A DNA stretch of 64,000 bases from Hyaloperonospora brassicae (GCA_947650285.1 CANTFL010000221.1:1-64000), one strand, 5' to 3'. Shown: positions 44,526 to 57,121, numbered from the stretch's first letter. Notes: generated by a model from the letters alone, not told the origin. Numbers and translations: made by a program.

Positions 44526-46061
44526 GACAACCCATTGACTGGTTGAGGTGCAAGTGCAATACTAAAAATCTCACGATGACGATCTATCTTACTTCTACCT
44601 ATGCGGCCATTTCACTTGGCTTAAAGTGATATGACGAATGCCAGGTAAAACAGGGAACGTGTTCAAAGTGCCGATCATAATCGAGAAAAAGCTCATTCCG
44701 GAAGTCGAAATATGAAATCATGTGTAACTGATTGGCGTTGTTCGGGACATGCCACCGTGTCGAATTCGATAAATTGTACGCATCTAATTCTTTGAGCCAC
44801 GATGCACCGATTTCCATGCACAGGACACGCTGGATGCCAAAATTTAAAGAGCCGTTCTATCCGCAACTCCTTTAACGAGAACCTGCACTTAATAGTACAG
44901 AAATCTGCGACCGGCAGACGGAGCTAGTAAATAAGGAGTAGTATTGTCTTCGCGCTCCATAGTAGATGGATTTAAAATCGAAACACAATTTCCTCGTAAC
45001 AAATTGAGGTGGTATGCCCGATCTCGGCAGCCGCTTGATTTGGCATATTGGGATTCTGTTGTCTCGTGTTGGCGTCGTTACTGGTCCTCTGAGTACTCTT
45101 TACTAATCCCGACATTCATCATCGATGTCCGTACCTATCTCATGGCGCTCAAAAAGTTGTAGGAGCAGCGTTTCCCTAGAGGTATACTGCATTGTGCGCA
45201 CATACGAAGGTACGACCGCAATGATCTTCCCTTTGTGGTGGGCCTCGAAACAATCAAGCATTACTTATCGCATGTTCCTCGTGTAATTACGAACTAAAAA
45301 CCCTGTCGGAGACGAGAGCATGGTTCCTCTTATCATTTACGCCGCAAGCGCCTTCTCATTCAAGCATTATCATCGTAGGGATATCATCTTCATCCTTCTC
45401 CATACACTCCGTGGTGGCGGTGCGGATCAAAAGCGTCATTCGGGCAGGTGTTGCACCTGACGCCTAAGCACCTGAGTCGTGTTGTCCTCGTGGGCAAACC
45501 CGACCACACTAGCCCTCGTTTAGACCTTGCAAATTAATTTCGTCCGCGTCGTAGCCGATCAAGCTGACGGGTTCAGCGCCGAGACCATCTTTGCGGGCCG
45601 AGATTGCCACGTATGAAGGATCAGGGCAACGATTGTCGGCCACAGTGAGTCGGCAATTGACGTCATAATTAGATCGTCAACAATTATCCCAGTGAGTTCG
45701 ACGAAGTTCGTGAGGGATAGGGCCGTCATCAGGACGATCTGAGGACCGGGGCGCTGAACACAGCCGCGTACATAATCGCCCACCCACCACCTTAAAAACA
45801 ATAGACCCCTGACCCATAGTTGACCCCAACGATGAGGCGCGTGGTCGGAGTGTCACCGTTCACTCCATGATACTCCTCTCCTCGAATCTACCCGACATGG
45901 GATCACCCGCCACGGGCATGCAATCCAACTCTGGTAGAGGATCAGTAGCGCTGTGCAAAAATATGTCGTCGACAATTCAATCAGACTGGAGGCACCCTTC
46001 CTTGTACTACAATGTATGGCTGAGCACTGTCTCGAAATTTGGAAGTGCAACCAGCATGTCT
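44526..46061. other. No recognised gene
   Basis: Short frames only (minus 44599-44817, plus 44944-45162, minus 45559-45801), without domains or repeats. It ends at the LTR of element C. Confidence 0.5.
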
Positions 46062-46526
46062 TGTTCGACGGGGCTCGCTCTTAACCGATAACTGGTAAGA
46101 CCTTGTGTTGATCTAACGCAAGGCTGCGTGCCCCGGATGTCGCGTACACGTAGCGTGAGGAAGCGCGGGAACATAATAAGAACTAGAAAGCTCTGTTCAG
46201 GGAAACGTAGAACTGTATTTAACATAGTTAAGTTTCCCAATAAACCATCTTAGTCGTAATCCATTAATAGAAAACCACAATCGCCAATGTGGGTTTCTTG
46301 CTCGACACATATTGCGCGCGTCCAGCAGCGTTTGTTGGTTCATTTAGATGATGTAGCGTCTACATCAAGCAATAAGTGGAGGACCAAAAATATACCTCTC
46401 GGGGGTAATATTCTGCCAGCATTACCTCTTCTCGGGCAATGTTTTTGATTGAATATAATCGAAGTAGATTATATGCTAAATTGATACATTCCTGTAAACT
46501 TTATGTAACGAGCTCATTCCGTTATA
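46062..46526 (-). repeat. Element C 3' LTR
   Basis: About 465 bp, paired with 53869-54332. The outer edge is slightly uncertain (TGTTCGACGGGG in place of TGTAAGGGG). It contains the hairpin ATGATGTA/TACATCAA with a GCGTC loop (46348-46368; the outermost pair is mismatched). Confidence 0.88.
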
Positions 46527-46540
46527 CACCCCCTTAATAA
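46527..46540 (-). promoter_or_regulatory. Polypurine tract of element C
   Basis: Minus strand TTATTAAGGGGGTG adjoining the 3' LTR. Same position and composition as in B. Confidence 0.7.
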
Positions 46541-46839
46541 AAAAATTCTGTAATACGTGATATAATTGATTGGTAACAATGTGACCACCGTCAAGTCGCT
46601 CTGGGGAAAAGGGAGCACTCGTAGGATTTGACTAGCTCAATCCATCTATTCAGCGCATGACGAGTTTGTCCATGCGCTGCGAGAACAAGGCTGCCGCTGA
46701 AGAGGCTACACAAATGAGTGTATCCGGAGACAAAGCAGTCTACGACTCGGCAGCAGGAGTTAATTCGCCAGCAACTGTTAATTAGCATAATTTAACTTTT
46801 ACAGTTGCAGGTGCACGTGGTCATCCACAAGCAGCTTTT

Positions 46840-48340
46840 TTATACGCAGCTTCGGCTGCGGGTGGTAGACTCACAGACTTCGACCCTGATATGGGAATTA
46901 TCTATTCAAGCGAGTCTCCTTTCGACTCAAGTCGCCTGCAAAACCCGGCCGTGAAGCAGTGGATGCGGAAACGACGAATGCAAAGCCTAGTGAAGTCAGG
47001 ATATAGAACTCTGCGACATGAGATGTTGGCTTATCCAACGATGGTCTGAGGACTTGTCGCTAAACTCTGACCAATCGCACTGAAATTTTAAGTTGCGAGT
47101 GAAAACGATGAAGATGTTGGTCATTGGATGATGTCGATGACTCTTCACGGAGTTATCATAGCCGTATCCATCTCAGTGATTAAGATGATCGCAGTGCCGG
47201 TAAATTTGATAGCACTACGCAAGAGGAGCGAGATTATAACAGTTTACTATCTTCCCCTGAAAAAAATCCTTGGGTGACTTCCCAACGGGATTCGAGAAAG
47301 TAATAAAGTTATACTCTGGTATTTATAGGATCCCACTTTTCAATTCGTCAATCCTCCATGGTCTTGGCGTCAGTGCGAGTGCTTATCGCACTGAAGTTAA
47401 GTAATACATCGCTATTTATGTCAGAAATCGATGGTACCAAGCAACTAAGGCAACCACAGCCGAGACGAACTTTCGTTGGTGAAGGTGTGTAACGCTTTTT
47501 TGGCAACAAGAAAAAATTATTGGTCGGTGTTAGGCTGAACAGGCTTATTGCAGCTCGAAATAGTTTCGAGCAGAAGTCGTTAACCGGTGCTCTAATTGAA
47601 TTGCACGGATTATCTCGAGAGGATATTTTCCTTGCTTCACGTGGGAAGAGTATTGTCAAAGTTGTCTTGACATCTCTATTAGCGACCCCATAGAGACCTT
47701 CCTACCTACTCAGCCCTATTGAAGGGCGAGCATCTTGTCGGAGATAAACCAATGGATTTTTATTTACAATCCATTTACAAGCGCTTCGGGCGTTCGTTCG
47801 GTGACGGCCCTCCATCATCAAAAAGTGATACTCATCTTACAGCTCGGCGAGACCAGTATTATCCACCATCAGCTAAGAGCAATGCCCCCAGATATTCCAC
47901 GAGGGTGAATACTTTCGCCACTAGAAGAGATAACTCGTCTTTTATCCCAAATCGTCACGGTGGTTGAAAAAACGCTCGACTAGGAAGCGTTGACCACCGT
48001 GTGAGTCCACCAAAGGATGTGGTGGAGTAGGCAAAATATAAACCAAGTCTTTCGACTCACCATCTCGTCTAACACAAGATGGATCTCATTATCTGTCAAT
48101 TAAGCAAATATTAAAGCACGAGAACAGCAGACGCTATGCTCTGACCGATTCTGAGAGACAGAACTGCAAGGATCGGGTAGCCGATCGTGCTAAGGATCGT
48201 GCTGAGTGAGCCCTCGCACAGCTTTAGATAGAGCAGTTTGTCTGTTCCTTCGTTGAAGGGATGGTGTCATCTCGTGAGGAGATCTCGCAGTTGAGTGATG
48301 AGGTCTCTTCACTACGCGATTGGGCTAAATGACTGGAGAG
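46840..48340 (+). pseudogene. Antisense ORF of element C
   Basis: Plus-strand frames opposite to pol, with stops. Conserved with B at the protein level: DPDMGIIYSSES against DPDVEVIYSGES; LHGLGVSASAYRTE against LHGLSSSAKNFRAE; NRWYQATK against HRWYNSNQ; 47719-47967 with DGPPSSKSD, TRVNTF and IPNRHGG against DGPSDQSD, KRVDTPV and ILNRHGD. Many differing codons are synonymous (CTT/CTC, CAC/CAT, GGC/GGT, AGC/AGT), as expected if the antisense frame was once under protein selection. Confidence 0.65.
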
Positions 48341-48414
48341 CGAACGTAATAACCTAATGGAAATTTTTGAGCGTGGGGGCTATCTCCATCGTCAGAAGAA
48401 GCCTCTTACTGATC

Positions 48415-49870
48415 TTACGAAAGGAGTAGCCTCAGGTAAAACTTAGAATGCTGACGCATCCTACAAATCAGCTCAATCGAGTATGTGTTGTCTTGCCGGC
48501 GCAGCACACGAAAGGGGTCGATGTACATGGTCAGTATTTGACTGCTGCTCACGTTAGTCACTACGTGTCGAAGTAAACTTACCGTGAGGAGAAGGACTAA
48601 GTCGCCCTCATTAAATGAAAAAATATTTGCTCTTTCATTTTTGTCAGCGTTCCATTTATTATGGTCCATTGCGTAAGCGATAGAATCTTTTTTTAAACGG
48701 ACCACTGATTCTCGATCCAGTATTAATTTTTCTACCGACGAGACATCGTTTTGTTCTGATCGCATTGCGCGGACTTTAGAAAGAGTTCTTTTCTCTTTCT
48801 GTTCATCAGCGAGGGTGTCATCATTTTCTCTGTAATAGTCTTTGGCGATGCTGAAAATTCTAGCATCTTCATTATTATCTAATTCAATAATAGCTTCATC
48901 GCTATTGTTTATATGGTCTTCTTCTTCGATGTCGACTTGATCGACATCGGCATCATACGTGAAGACAGTAGCGTCGAAACGTGATGAGCAAGATCCTGAA
49001 CGGATTATGATCTAGCGAGTCCTCCTTCCTTTTATAAGTATTAAAAATTATTAGCGCGGGTAGACATGGATGGGTTAAATTGTCAACGAAGAACGGTGTG
49101 TGCTGGTTTGAAGCATTCACCAAGGTATTGATGGCGCATTTCACCATCAATAGATATCTACTCCAATACGAAAACGAGTAGACGTATCCTCGAAGCATTT
49201 CTTCGACAACGCGGTTTTAATGTTCCGTCTTACCATATTTCGGGATGTCCACATGTTGACATCTTTAACGCCTTCCCAGCGATCGGAACACGGATTGTCA
49301 CAACGCTTCCGTGAACCGAGGATATTGATCGGATATGAGTTCACGGGGTAGCCCATGGAGTCGAAATATCGTGTCGATGAAGATACTACCACATCCGTGT
49401 GCAGTGATTGACTCAGAAATTGCAGCAAGATGCATCATATTGCTGAACCGGTCAACGAACACAAGAATATCAATATTCTTGTGGTCGTCTTTGGGTAAAT
49501 CGAATACGAAGTCGATGGAAGCGGACTTTTATCACTTTGCCGGGATTTGTAGAGGCTTTAAGGGCGCGCGGAGTCAAGGAATAAGAGTTACACGTTGACA
49601 TACTTCTCAAGAGCGTATGTACTTGCGCGCAAACTAAAATTAGCGGGGCTAGTATAAATAACGACGTACCGTAAGGTAAGCCTTTGCTCTACCACGATGT
49701 TTACCTGTTAAGACGTCGTGACACTCATACATGATGCGCAAGCGCAAATTTGAATGAGCGGAGACGGCGAAATGAGGCGTGTCTCCGTTAAACGTTGGAT
49801 AGTACAGCAACACGTTGCGTGTTGTGTACCGGTCCGATGAGGAACGGTACAAAGACGGTAAATCGTTCAA
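48415..49870 (-). pseudogene. Element C integrase
   Basis: Broken frames: 49649-49870 (zinc region, YECHDVLTGKHRGRAKAYLT), 49147-49428, 48953-49198 (AINTLVNASNQHTPFFVDN) and 48415-48765 (FNEGDLVLLLTVSL, DPFRVLRRQDNTYSIEL). A chromodomain remnant (RFLVERFFNHRDD) follows near 47935-47975. Confidence 0.8.
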
Positions 49871-50099
49871 CGATTTGCGAGGGGATTTTCAGATGATCCA
49901 TTATGCGTATAATATCATTATCTTCTGCTGAAGCCTTCCTTACGTCATCAAATAACATTAAAGACTAGACACTGACTGGAAGTGGCGCAACAGCGGGCAT
50001 ATCCTTAATATTGGATTGCGTGCTTGGCTATAAATTGGGTCGGCGCGATAGCGCGTCAGTGACGACATTATTCATCCTGTTTTATACTCGACCGAGAAG

Positions 50100-51295
50100 T
50101 TATACTCCTTCCAAATGCAGTATACTCGCCATTAGTTGCGAGAGGTGTGGACTTATCACGGCCGTGCGTAATGACGCATGGTCTGTATCGACGATGAACA
50201 GTCTGTCTTCCATACGATAGGCACGAAACTTAGCCAGTGCATATTTCATGGCAAGGTGTTCCTTGTCGTGAACTACATGATTACGCTCATCTGCTTGCAG
50301 CTGACGCGCTTGAATACAGATGGAGCGCTCTGCGCCATCTTTATCAAATTGCATCAACACATAGACGCTAGCAAAATCGCGGGCGTCCCAGACCACATGG
50401 AATGGTCTGTCGTGACCTGCAATCGCCAAGATCGACTATTTCGTCAAGCTTTACTTGATACCTTCAACGAAACGCTTTCAGTCAGCGTTACATGACCCCT
50501 TCACATTTGCTTGAGCAAGCAATAATTATGCACAGTTATATCGGCGTATTTGCGCGAGTACTTGTCCATTACGCCGCTAGCCCTAGGGGTTTTTAAACCT
50601 CCTCGACATCGAGTGACATTGGCCAGTCGGTGATCACCTTGATCTTCTCGGGATCATGGCGTACACCGTGTATACCCACGATACACCCAAAAATTGGTAT
50701 TTCGCTATCCGCGAATATACACTTCTTGAGGTTTGCGTACAACTAATGACTGCGCATAAGTTGAAGAACCTGACGAACGTGAGTTCTGTGAACTTCAACG
50801 TCCGTCTTTTCGACCATAACCCGACTATGGACGAACACCTCGTTGAAGTGACTCAATCAAATTCAAGCACCAGTCTCAACAGATTTGTAACACATCTGTT
50901 GAAGGTGCTGGGGAGTTACTTAGCACCTGTGGCATCACTAGCCACTCCCACAGCATACTGCTTGGGGTACTCACTGCTGTGAACGGGATATCCCGTTCAC
51001 GCATGAGGATCTGATAGAATTCATCCATCAGATCCATGGACGAGAAGATGGTACTCTTATACATATCATCTATGATTACGACCTTCCTCGGTATAAGCGT
51101 CTTAGCCCGTGCCGTTGCAGCATTTAACGTGTTGAATACGTGCGTTATCCGCCATATTCCTGTGCCTTTACGCACACAGAAGGTCGGAGAGCTGTGAGGG
51201 GATGTTGATTCCCTCACATGGCCCACGGCCACGCGATCGGCCAAGAACTTGGCAATCGCAAGTACATGTTTAATAGGCAGTGTCCACTGCTTCAT
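50100..51295 (-). pseudogene. Element C reverse transcriptase and RNase H
   Basis: RT 50876-51295 (SPTFCVRKGTGIWRITHVFN, IPRKVVIIDDMYKSTIF, SSMDLMDEFYQILM). RNase H 50100-50429 (FHVVWDARDFASVYVLMQ, VDTDHASLRT). The bases joining RT and RNase H keep the G that is missing in A and B. Confidence 0.85.
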
Positions 51296-52506
51296 GATAA
51301 AAAAATTCGAGACCGGTTTGAGTTCGATCTCGTGTCAAGGGCCATTATCATTAGACAACTCGCAAGGCAAGGATATAAAGAATACATCCTAGAATTCGAT
51401 CAAATCCTTATTCACAGGATTCGCCTGAAGCGACTTCCAGGCTTAAGACATGCATCGTTAAATACGGGTATTTTAATCGAGGACACTTTCGTCCATCGAT
51501 GATCTGATGAAAAACCGTTCGCTCTCAGCAAATACTGTTGCCTACCAAATATCGGCAACTTAATCGTCATTTCGGCGAGTAAACAAATCTGCCGAACGTT
51601 GACATTCGGCAGATCACGTTGTACCAGTTTCGGTATGAGCGTTGGCAAATGAGTCATCCCCGAAGTTAACGTCGGAGGCGCAATCCGATCAAGCGTACAA
51701 GAGCATACGTTTAACTCCGTCATTGATCAAGACGTTCGATGTCTCGGTTTCTTCCTGGAAATTTGTTTCCACAGGTAGCTTAGAGATCATCCGCACAGGC
51801 GGCTGAGAGCCTAATATCTTATCGCGTAACGTATGAGAAATTCATTCCTCAAGTACTTAATGACTTGTTCCCTCGACTTCTTCTTTCGGAGCTGCGCAAC
51901 CACTATCAGGTACCGGTCCTCTATAGTCGACTCTTCATTCGACCTAGAATGACTGTGTTACCTTTTCTGGACAACTAGTTTATTCTTCCTAGGATGTTTC
52001 TCGCCAGGCATGCATCCATGTCCCGGTCCGAACGACTTATTCGAGTGGTGGACCCTCGTTCCTGCCTGTACATCTGTTCAGCCACAGGGAGATTTCTCAA
52101 CTGTGTAGTAATCATCTACAATAAGGGATATTGTGCAGTCGCGATATCGACCGTACCACAAGTAAGACCATCGCACGCACTCGCTGTACATCCGCACGCT
52201 TAGCGACGCTCTAAGGCGTTCATTGGACGTCCACCTGATGAACAAACGGCAGGCACCTTGACGAATCGATGCTGCCGGCTCACACTAAGCTCGTACCTTC
52301 TGATCTAGTAAATCCCAAGATGACATCAAATAAGTCATCCAGATACAGTACGATGAAGTCGTCGTCGTACCGATCGTATTCTAACATGTAGTGAATTCGA
52401 CTACACGTTTCTTCACAATGATCGAGGCGCCTGTGGCAAGGCGCACCGTCATCCTCGTTGATTGAATATTACGCTCAACAAACTTGAGCCTACGATTCTC
52501 TAGTGA

Positions 52507-52725
52507 CTAGCGACGAATAAAGTTGTTCGACTCCCCACAGTCAACTAGATCACGGGGTGGCAAATCTTTTGTCACTTGCAACTTCAAGATGATAGGTGAT
52601 ATCTCGTCATCAGGTGCAGAGGTACACAACGACTGAATGTCTGTAGCAACTTTCGTCAACAGATTTGCAAATTCTCTTGAGGTTGCTGGATCAGTATAAC
52701 GCTGTGCCCTTACTGACCCGACCAT
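52507..52725 (-). pseudogene. Element C protease fragment
   Basis: Contains ATSREFANLLTKVA and LVDCGESNNFIRR, where A/B have DCGAS. The region between gag and protease lacks the AAAAAAT heptamer and has one base less. Confidence 0.75.
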
Positions 52726-52960
52726 ATATTATGGTCCGCTTCACTGATGCGGCTTCGCAACATCGTTGGTCCTACTCCCATTTTTCTTTTGGCAAATGGC
52801 CGATCATTTCGCTCAGTAGTGTTTGGTAATGGCCGTGGATCACTACACTCATAAGCGTAGTATCCCGAATTCTAACAACGATTGCACTTCTGCAATCGCT
52901 CATAACATAACAGATGGCCATTCATTCGGGACCTCGGCTGTCCTGTCGTCTCGTTGTACG

Positions 52961-53818
52961 TTAGGTAGTATAATTAGTTTGAACCTGTCTCAAACTAAAT
53001 GCTTTCTGCTCCTTTACTGCGATCGCTTGATCTATTCGATTAAATTTTATACGGAACAGGTGGGTCTCGAAGGGTCCGTCAACTATGCCCTGGATGAACA
53101 CAGTGATTTTCGCGTGTTCATCTATCCGGTTGGCAGTTATGCAACTCGAGAGGTACCGGATGTGCTGCGAGTAAGCGTGCACATCCTGTTTACCCTGTCT
53201 GAGTTTCAAAACTCAGCACGAGACCGGAAAGAAGCTATTGACGGCTCAAAAATTTGTCGGAGTCGAAACTTGAAGATGTCCAACGACCCATATAAATATG
53301 GGTCGTGGAGCTTAAGCCATAAGGCCCAAGTCTGCGCACGTCCAGCCAAGTTGTACTGGGCGAATGCAGCTTGTATTTCGTCGTCGACAAGGCGACGAGC
53401 CCTTATGGAATCGTCAAACTCGACCAGCCGTCTCAACAGAGAGTCTTACTCGACCCCCCTGAACTTGGAGATATCAACCTTCAAGATTTCGGGACGACGC
53501 GTGTATGTCGTCTCACCCACAGCATCATTGAATCGCTGCTGTCTCAACAGCTCTGTCTGTTGAGCACCGAGTTCTCATAACTGCTCGGCCTGAGAGCCTT
53601 GCTGGTGAAGAAAGGCTACTTTCTTTCTTTTGGCTTTTTTAATGAACCTAGCTATAGCGGCATGTTGTTGGTCTCTGTGAAAGACTCTAACACGGCGCTA
53701 ACGGCGGTTTTGCCGACGGTAGAACTCATAGGTTCTACCGTTCTCCTTTTGATGTCACTTACATGGATAAAGGTTCGCGCGTAACGTGAAAGCTTTCCTC
53801 TTCATCCAACATGTTCAT
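52961..53818 (-). pseudogene. gag: Element C gag
   Basis: Starts MNMLDEEESFHVTRE at 53818. The matrix/capsid region is broken into 53206-53436 (LVEFDDSIRARRLVDDEIQ, NLAGRAQTWALWLKL) and 52961-53209 (KLRQGKQDVHAYSQHIRYL, VFIQGIVDGPFETHLF). It retains the glutamine-rich region that A has lost. The CCHC knuckle is eroded. Confidence 0.82.
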
Positions 53819-53868
53819 GGTAAATAAGGTGGTTGTGGTCGTTAAACGGACTACAAAGTCCTATCAGG

Positions 53869-54332
53869 TGTAAGGGGACACGCTCTTACCAGATAACTGG
53901 TAAGACCTTGTGTTGATCTAACGCAAGGCTGCGTGCCCCGGACGTCGCGTACACGTAGCGTGAGGAAGTGCGAGGAAGTATACAGAACTAGAAAGCTCTG
54001 TTTAGGGAAAAGTAGAACTGTATTTAACATAGTTAAGTTTCCCAATTGACCATCTTAGTCGTAATCTAACTATATTAAACCACAATCTCCTATGTGGGTT
54101 TCTTGCTCGACACCCGCTACGCGATTCCAGCAGCGATTGGTGGTTCATTTAGTTGATGTAGCGTTTACATCAAGCAATAAGTGGAGGACCAAAGAATACA
54201 CGCCTTGGGGGTAATATTCTGCCAACATTACCTCTTCTCGGGCAATGTTTTTAATTGAATAGTATCGAAGTAGATTATATGCAAAATTGATACATTCCTG
54301 TAAACTTTATGTAACGAGCTCACCCCGTCACA
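53869..54332 (-). repeat. Element C 5' LTR
   Basis: 464 bp. Contains hairpin TTGATGTA/TACATCAA with a 5-nt loop (54153-54173) where B has TTGATATC/GATATCAA with a 5-nt loop. CCTGATAGGAC on the minus strand follows, a mutated primer-binding site. Confidence 0.9.
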
Positions 54333-56086
54333 GCAGTGCCCAACGCGCCAAGGTGTTCAACGTTATTGATATCCTCACTGTTGCTTGCACGGACTTCTTC
54401 ACTAGTTCTTAACTTGCTATCCGCCAGTAAACGTTTTCGGTCACAAGAATGGACGGCAACAAATGAATCACTGCATGTTGTCTCACTTTGTCTCACCCCA
54501 TGAGCCGCAGCAATGCATTGCGAGCGAGCTGCGATAGTTGCACAAACGCAGTCGCTGTTCGAGAAATGTGACACGATGGTACAACAAAGCTTGTCTAGCA
54601 CTTGCTGGGCTCTACATCAACTATCCTCAGTAAGACATGTTAGAATTATCGTCCACACATGGGGCCACATCCTGCTCGACGTAATGGTCTGTACTTCAGC
54701 CCTGACGCCTTGCTACAAGAAGGAGGAGAGAAGTCATGGCATTGGTCATTCGCATAGGTTCTCGCAAAGCTTCGAGTGTCAACTCTCTCCGAGCAAGCTA
54801 GCTTTGCCACCAAAATTTCGTCAGGACAGTCTTTGTCGGTACAACGCCAGCGAAAACGCCGGACTGGCGCTAGAGATAATTTGATGCTGACTGCCCATCT
54901 GTTCAAACATAACGTGGACATACCCGCTCTTGCTTCGATGGGCCGAACGACGGCAACAAGTGCGTCTGCAACTGTGTGAGCCAACTATTGGCCAAACGCG
55001 TTGGGTTCACACTCTCCTCACTCATCATCTTGACGGTAGGTACACAACGAACACACACGCGTCGTCCACACGTGATTGTCAGTGTGTCGAGCGGATGACA
55101 CGTTCGTGTCTCAAACAGCTGTCGTGGGTGGGTTGTAAGATAGGCAATCGAAGCTTTTCTTGGCTGCTTCTTCTAGCTTGAAGCAGCCAGCTGCCGGTCT
55201 ACGTTTCCGGCTTCTAGGACCAATTTGCACGATTGCAACGTACCTTTCGGGAAGCGCCTCATTTTCATGTGCAGGACTCATCCTGATGTCATGTTTGACG
55301 ATATCAATGCACTTACAAGCGGATTGTTTTTTGGAGGACTGTGTGCTCGATTGCCGAATGCACAAGCCGCGTGTGTCACAGAGGCAACATCAAGTAGCGC
55401 CACGCTTTGCGACACCAAGCTACGTCGTGCACTATCGATGTAAGCAGTAGGATTTTACAACACAGCTTTTCTGCAAGTCGCAGCTCCTATTGTCGTCGTC
55501 AAGCGGGAACGACTCAACGATTGCCCAAACCAAAGCGCTGCGAACGATGTGAATTTCTGGAAAGTCGCACAACATGCGAAACTTTTCCCGCTGGAACGAG
55601 CCGATCCGGACGAGTTAGCAAAGAGGCACGGCATCTTCGGTCATGGGGAAAGCGGTTCATTCAACAATTTCGACTTGGGACATTCTCCATCGACTTCCAT
55701 TTCGTTTGGCGATTGCCCGTAATACTGCTGTGGAAGCGGTGATGTTCACGCGCGCTCAAATGAACGGACCCTATGAGTGGCGACGACACCTGTCGGCAAC
55801 TTCGTGACACGAATCAAATGTCACTTGTTTCGTGGGCGCTCGTGGCCGACGGATGTTTATGCGTACCGTTACACATGGGAACCTCGATGATGCCAAAAGG
55901 ACATGCTTCCTCGGCTCCATGTGGCCCAGCCCGATGGTCGACGCCACCACTTCAAGCAGACGACCATGGGACGGACAGGGTGAGGTCTTCCCGGCAACAA
56001 GTACTTTCAGAGTTTTGGTTCTCCAAAGACGGACGGATGTCAAGTCACTCGCCTACCACGCGCTCGAAGACCTCACTCCAACTCTC
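54333..56086. other. No recognised gene
   Basis: Open frames on both strands (plus 54513-54884; minus 54646-54984 with RFRWRCTDKDCPDEI, vaguely like a FLYWCH/MULE zinc motif; plus 55407-55742) are not supported by a domain or by similarity inside the window. Confidence 0.4.
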
Positions 56087-56100
56087 TCATTTCCCAACTT
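56087..56100 (+). promoter_or_regulatory. Oomycete initiator-like site upstream of the secreted-protein gene
   Basis: TCATTTC with following CCAACTTG fits the oomycete Inr consensus YCAYTYY, about 85-90 nt before the ATG at 56177. The position is right for a transcription start. Such a short motif is common by chance. Confidence 0.4.
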
Positions 56101-56176
56101 GTATCTCACCTGCCACTTCGTGCCTACAAAGCTGCCCCTGACCCTCGCCAAGCGACTGTCCCCAACGTCTGGATCA

Positions 56177-56800
56177 ATGACCAAGTGCTTCGGTCTCCTT
56201 GTGCTAGCGCTCACCGTGTTTGCTGGCAGCAACGCCCATTCGATTCGAGCAGCTGGAAACGCCGCCGAGCTGCTGACGCCGAGTCGAACGTCCGGTCCTC
56301 CAGGTGGACCGAAGAGCAAGCGCAGCGATCCGGACCGCGACGTGCCGATCAATGCCGCTGGTGAAGACAGGAATGGGTCATTGCTTAAACCATTCGCGGG
56401 AAAATTTGCTAGTGCTCGGCAAGTGAGCTCCGGTAGAAATCCGGACAGCTTCGTGGAGAAGGCATTGGCGCATATGGACAGGACGCTCCAACGCAAAATG
56501 GAGAATCAATTGACGGCAAGTACGAAGAGCAAGGGCTCGGAGCTGCAGAAGCGTACATCACACGCAATGGCGCAAGTAGAGAAAGCAGAGGCGCAGCTGA
56601 AAAGGGCAAAGGCTAATGTCGCTGATGACACAAACAAGCGAGTGATTGGCGCATCCATTCAATTGGAGAAGGCTGAGACGACGCTGAAATCGGCAAAGGC
56701 AAAGCTGATAAAGGCACAGCTTCAGCTTGATGATCACATGGACAAGGACTCGATTCGCAAGGCCATTGAAGCGAGGAAAGCAGATGCAAAGCTGAACTAG
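56177..56800 (+). CDS. Secreted helical-repeat protein, effector-like candidate
   Basis: 207 codons from MTKCFGLLVLALTVFAGSNA, a clear signal peptide with likely cleavage after Ala20. The start was chosen because the upstream in-frame sequence has no such peptide and an initiator-like site lies 85-90 nt before it. The mature N-terminus is polar and disordered (Pro/Gly/Ser/Arg). It has no RxLR but has an EDR at residues 63-65, where RxLR proteins often carry dEER. From about residue 100 the protein is helical, with two similar A/K/E-rich units (VEKAEAQLKRAKANV; LEKAETTLKSAKAKL), suggesting a coiled coil. Export from the cell is well supported; a host-directed role is an inference. It ends at TAG 56798-56800, followed by more of the same frame (next entry). 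Confidence 0.65.
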   Translation: MTKCFGLLVLALTVFAGSNAHSIRAAGNAAELLTPSRTSGPPGGPKSKRSDPDRDVPINAAGEDRNGSLLKPFAGKFASARQVSSGRNPDSFVEKALAHMDRTLQRKMENQLTASTKSKGSELQKRTSHAMAQVEKAEAQLKRAKANVADDTNKRVIGASIQLEKAETTLKSAKAKLIKAQLQLDDHMDKDSIRKAIEARKADAKLN

Positions 56801-57121
56801 GCGGATGCTTAGTTTGCTCATGACACGCTCGAGGAAACGACTCGCGCGGGTGTGGCATCAAGACAACGCGCGGAGGGCACAGTCGAAGAAGCTGCTGTAC
56901 ATGCACTGAAGAAAGAGAAGATCAACTCGTTGGAGCATCTAAGATTGAATTCCGATTCGAAGCAGATCGGCAGCGAGCTGTATCATTGGGGCGCGCTGCG
57001 GCGGATTGAATGGCAGTGGCGGAGAACGAAATCAATCGTTGTGTGTAGTTGTTCGACTCGATGCGGGGTGCTGCTGCTTAATACCGGCGATGAAATGAAG
57101 AATCAGCTGACGAATATTTGA
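56801..57121 (+). pseudogene. In-frame continuation of the secreted protein after two stops
   Basis: Directly after the TAG the same frame runs ADA-stop-FAHDTLEETTRAGVASRQRA, then VEEAAVHALKKEKINSLEHL, keeping the helical Ala/Lys/Glu character, and ends at 57121. The gene was probably longer (about 315 codons) and has been shortened by nonsense changes. Alternatively, stop readthrough or a sequencing error applies. Confidence 0.5.

Larger units (their letters stand above)
46062..54332 (-). mobile_element. Ty3/gypsy element C, older relative of A and B
   Basis: Minus-strand element with two LTRs about 90% alike, the same gene order as B, and heavy point decay in every frame. It has the antisense frame in the same place. 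It serves as outgroup: at four positions where A and B share a lesion, C has a sense codon or the extra base. I could not find a convincing target-site duplication (flanks TGTCT and GCAGT). Confidence 0.92.

Noticed and set aside
46062..54332. Five-base target duplication for element C
   Set aside because: Flanking pentamers TGTCT and GCAGT do not match; the left LTR edge is also imprecise.
54646..54984. Possible FLYWCH/MULE zinc motif on the minus strand (RFRWRCTDKDCPDEI)
   Set aside because: A single loose motif without a following transposase core or supporting repeat.
56177..56800. Canonical RxLR effector
   Set aside because: Signal peptide and an EDR are present, but no R-x-L-R in the first 70 residues, so only an effector-like label is given.
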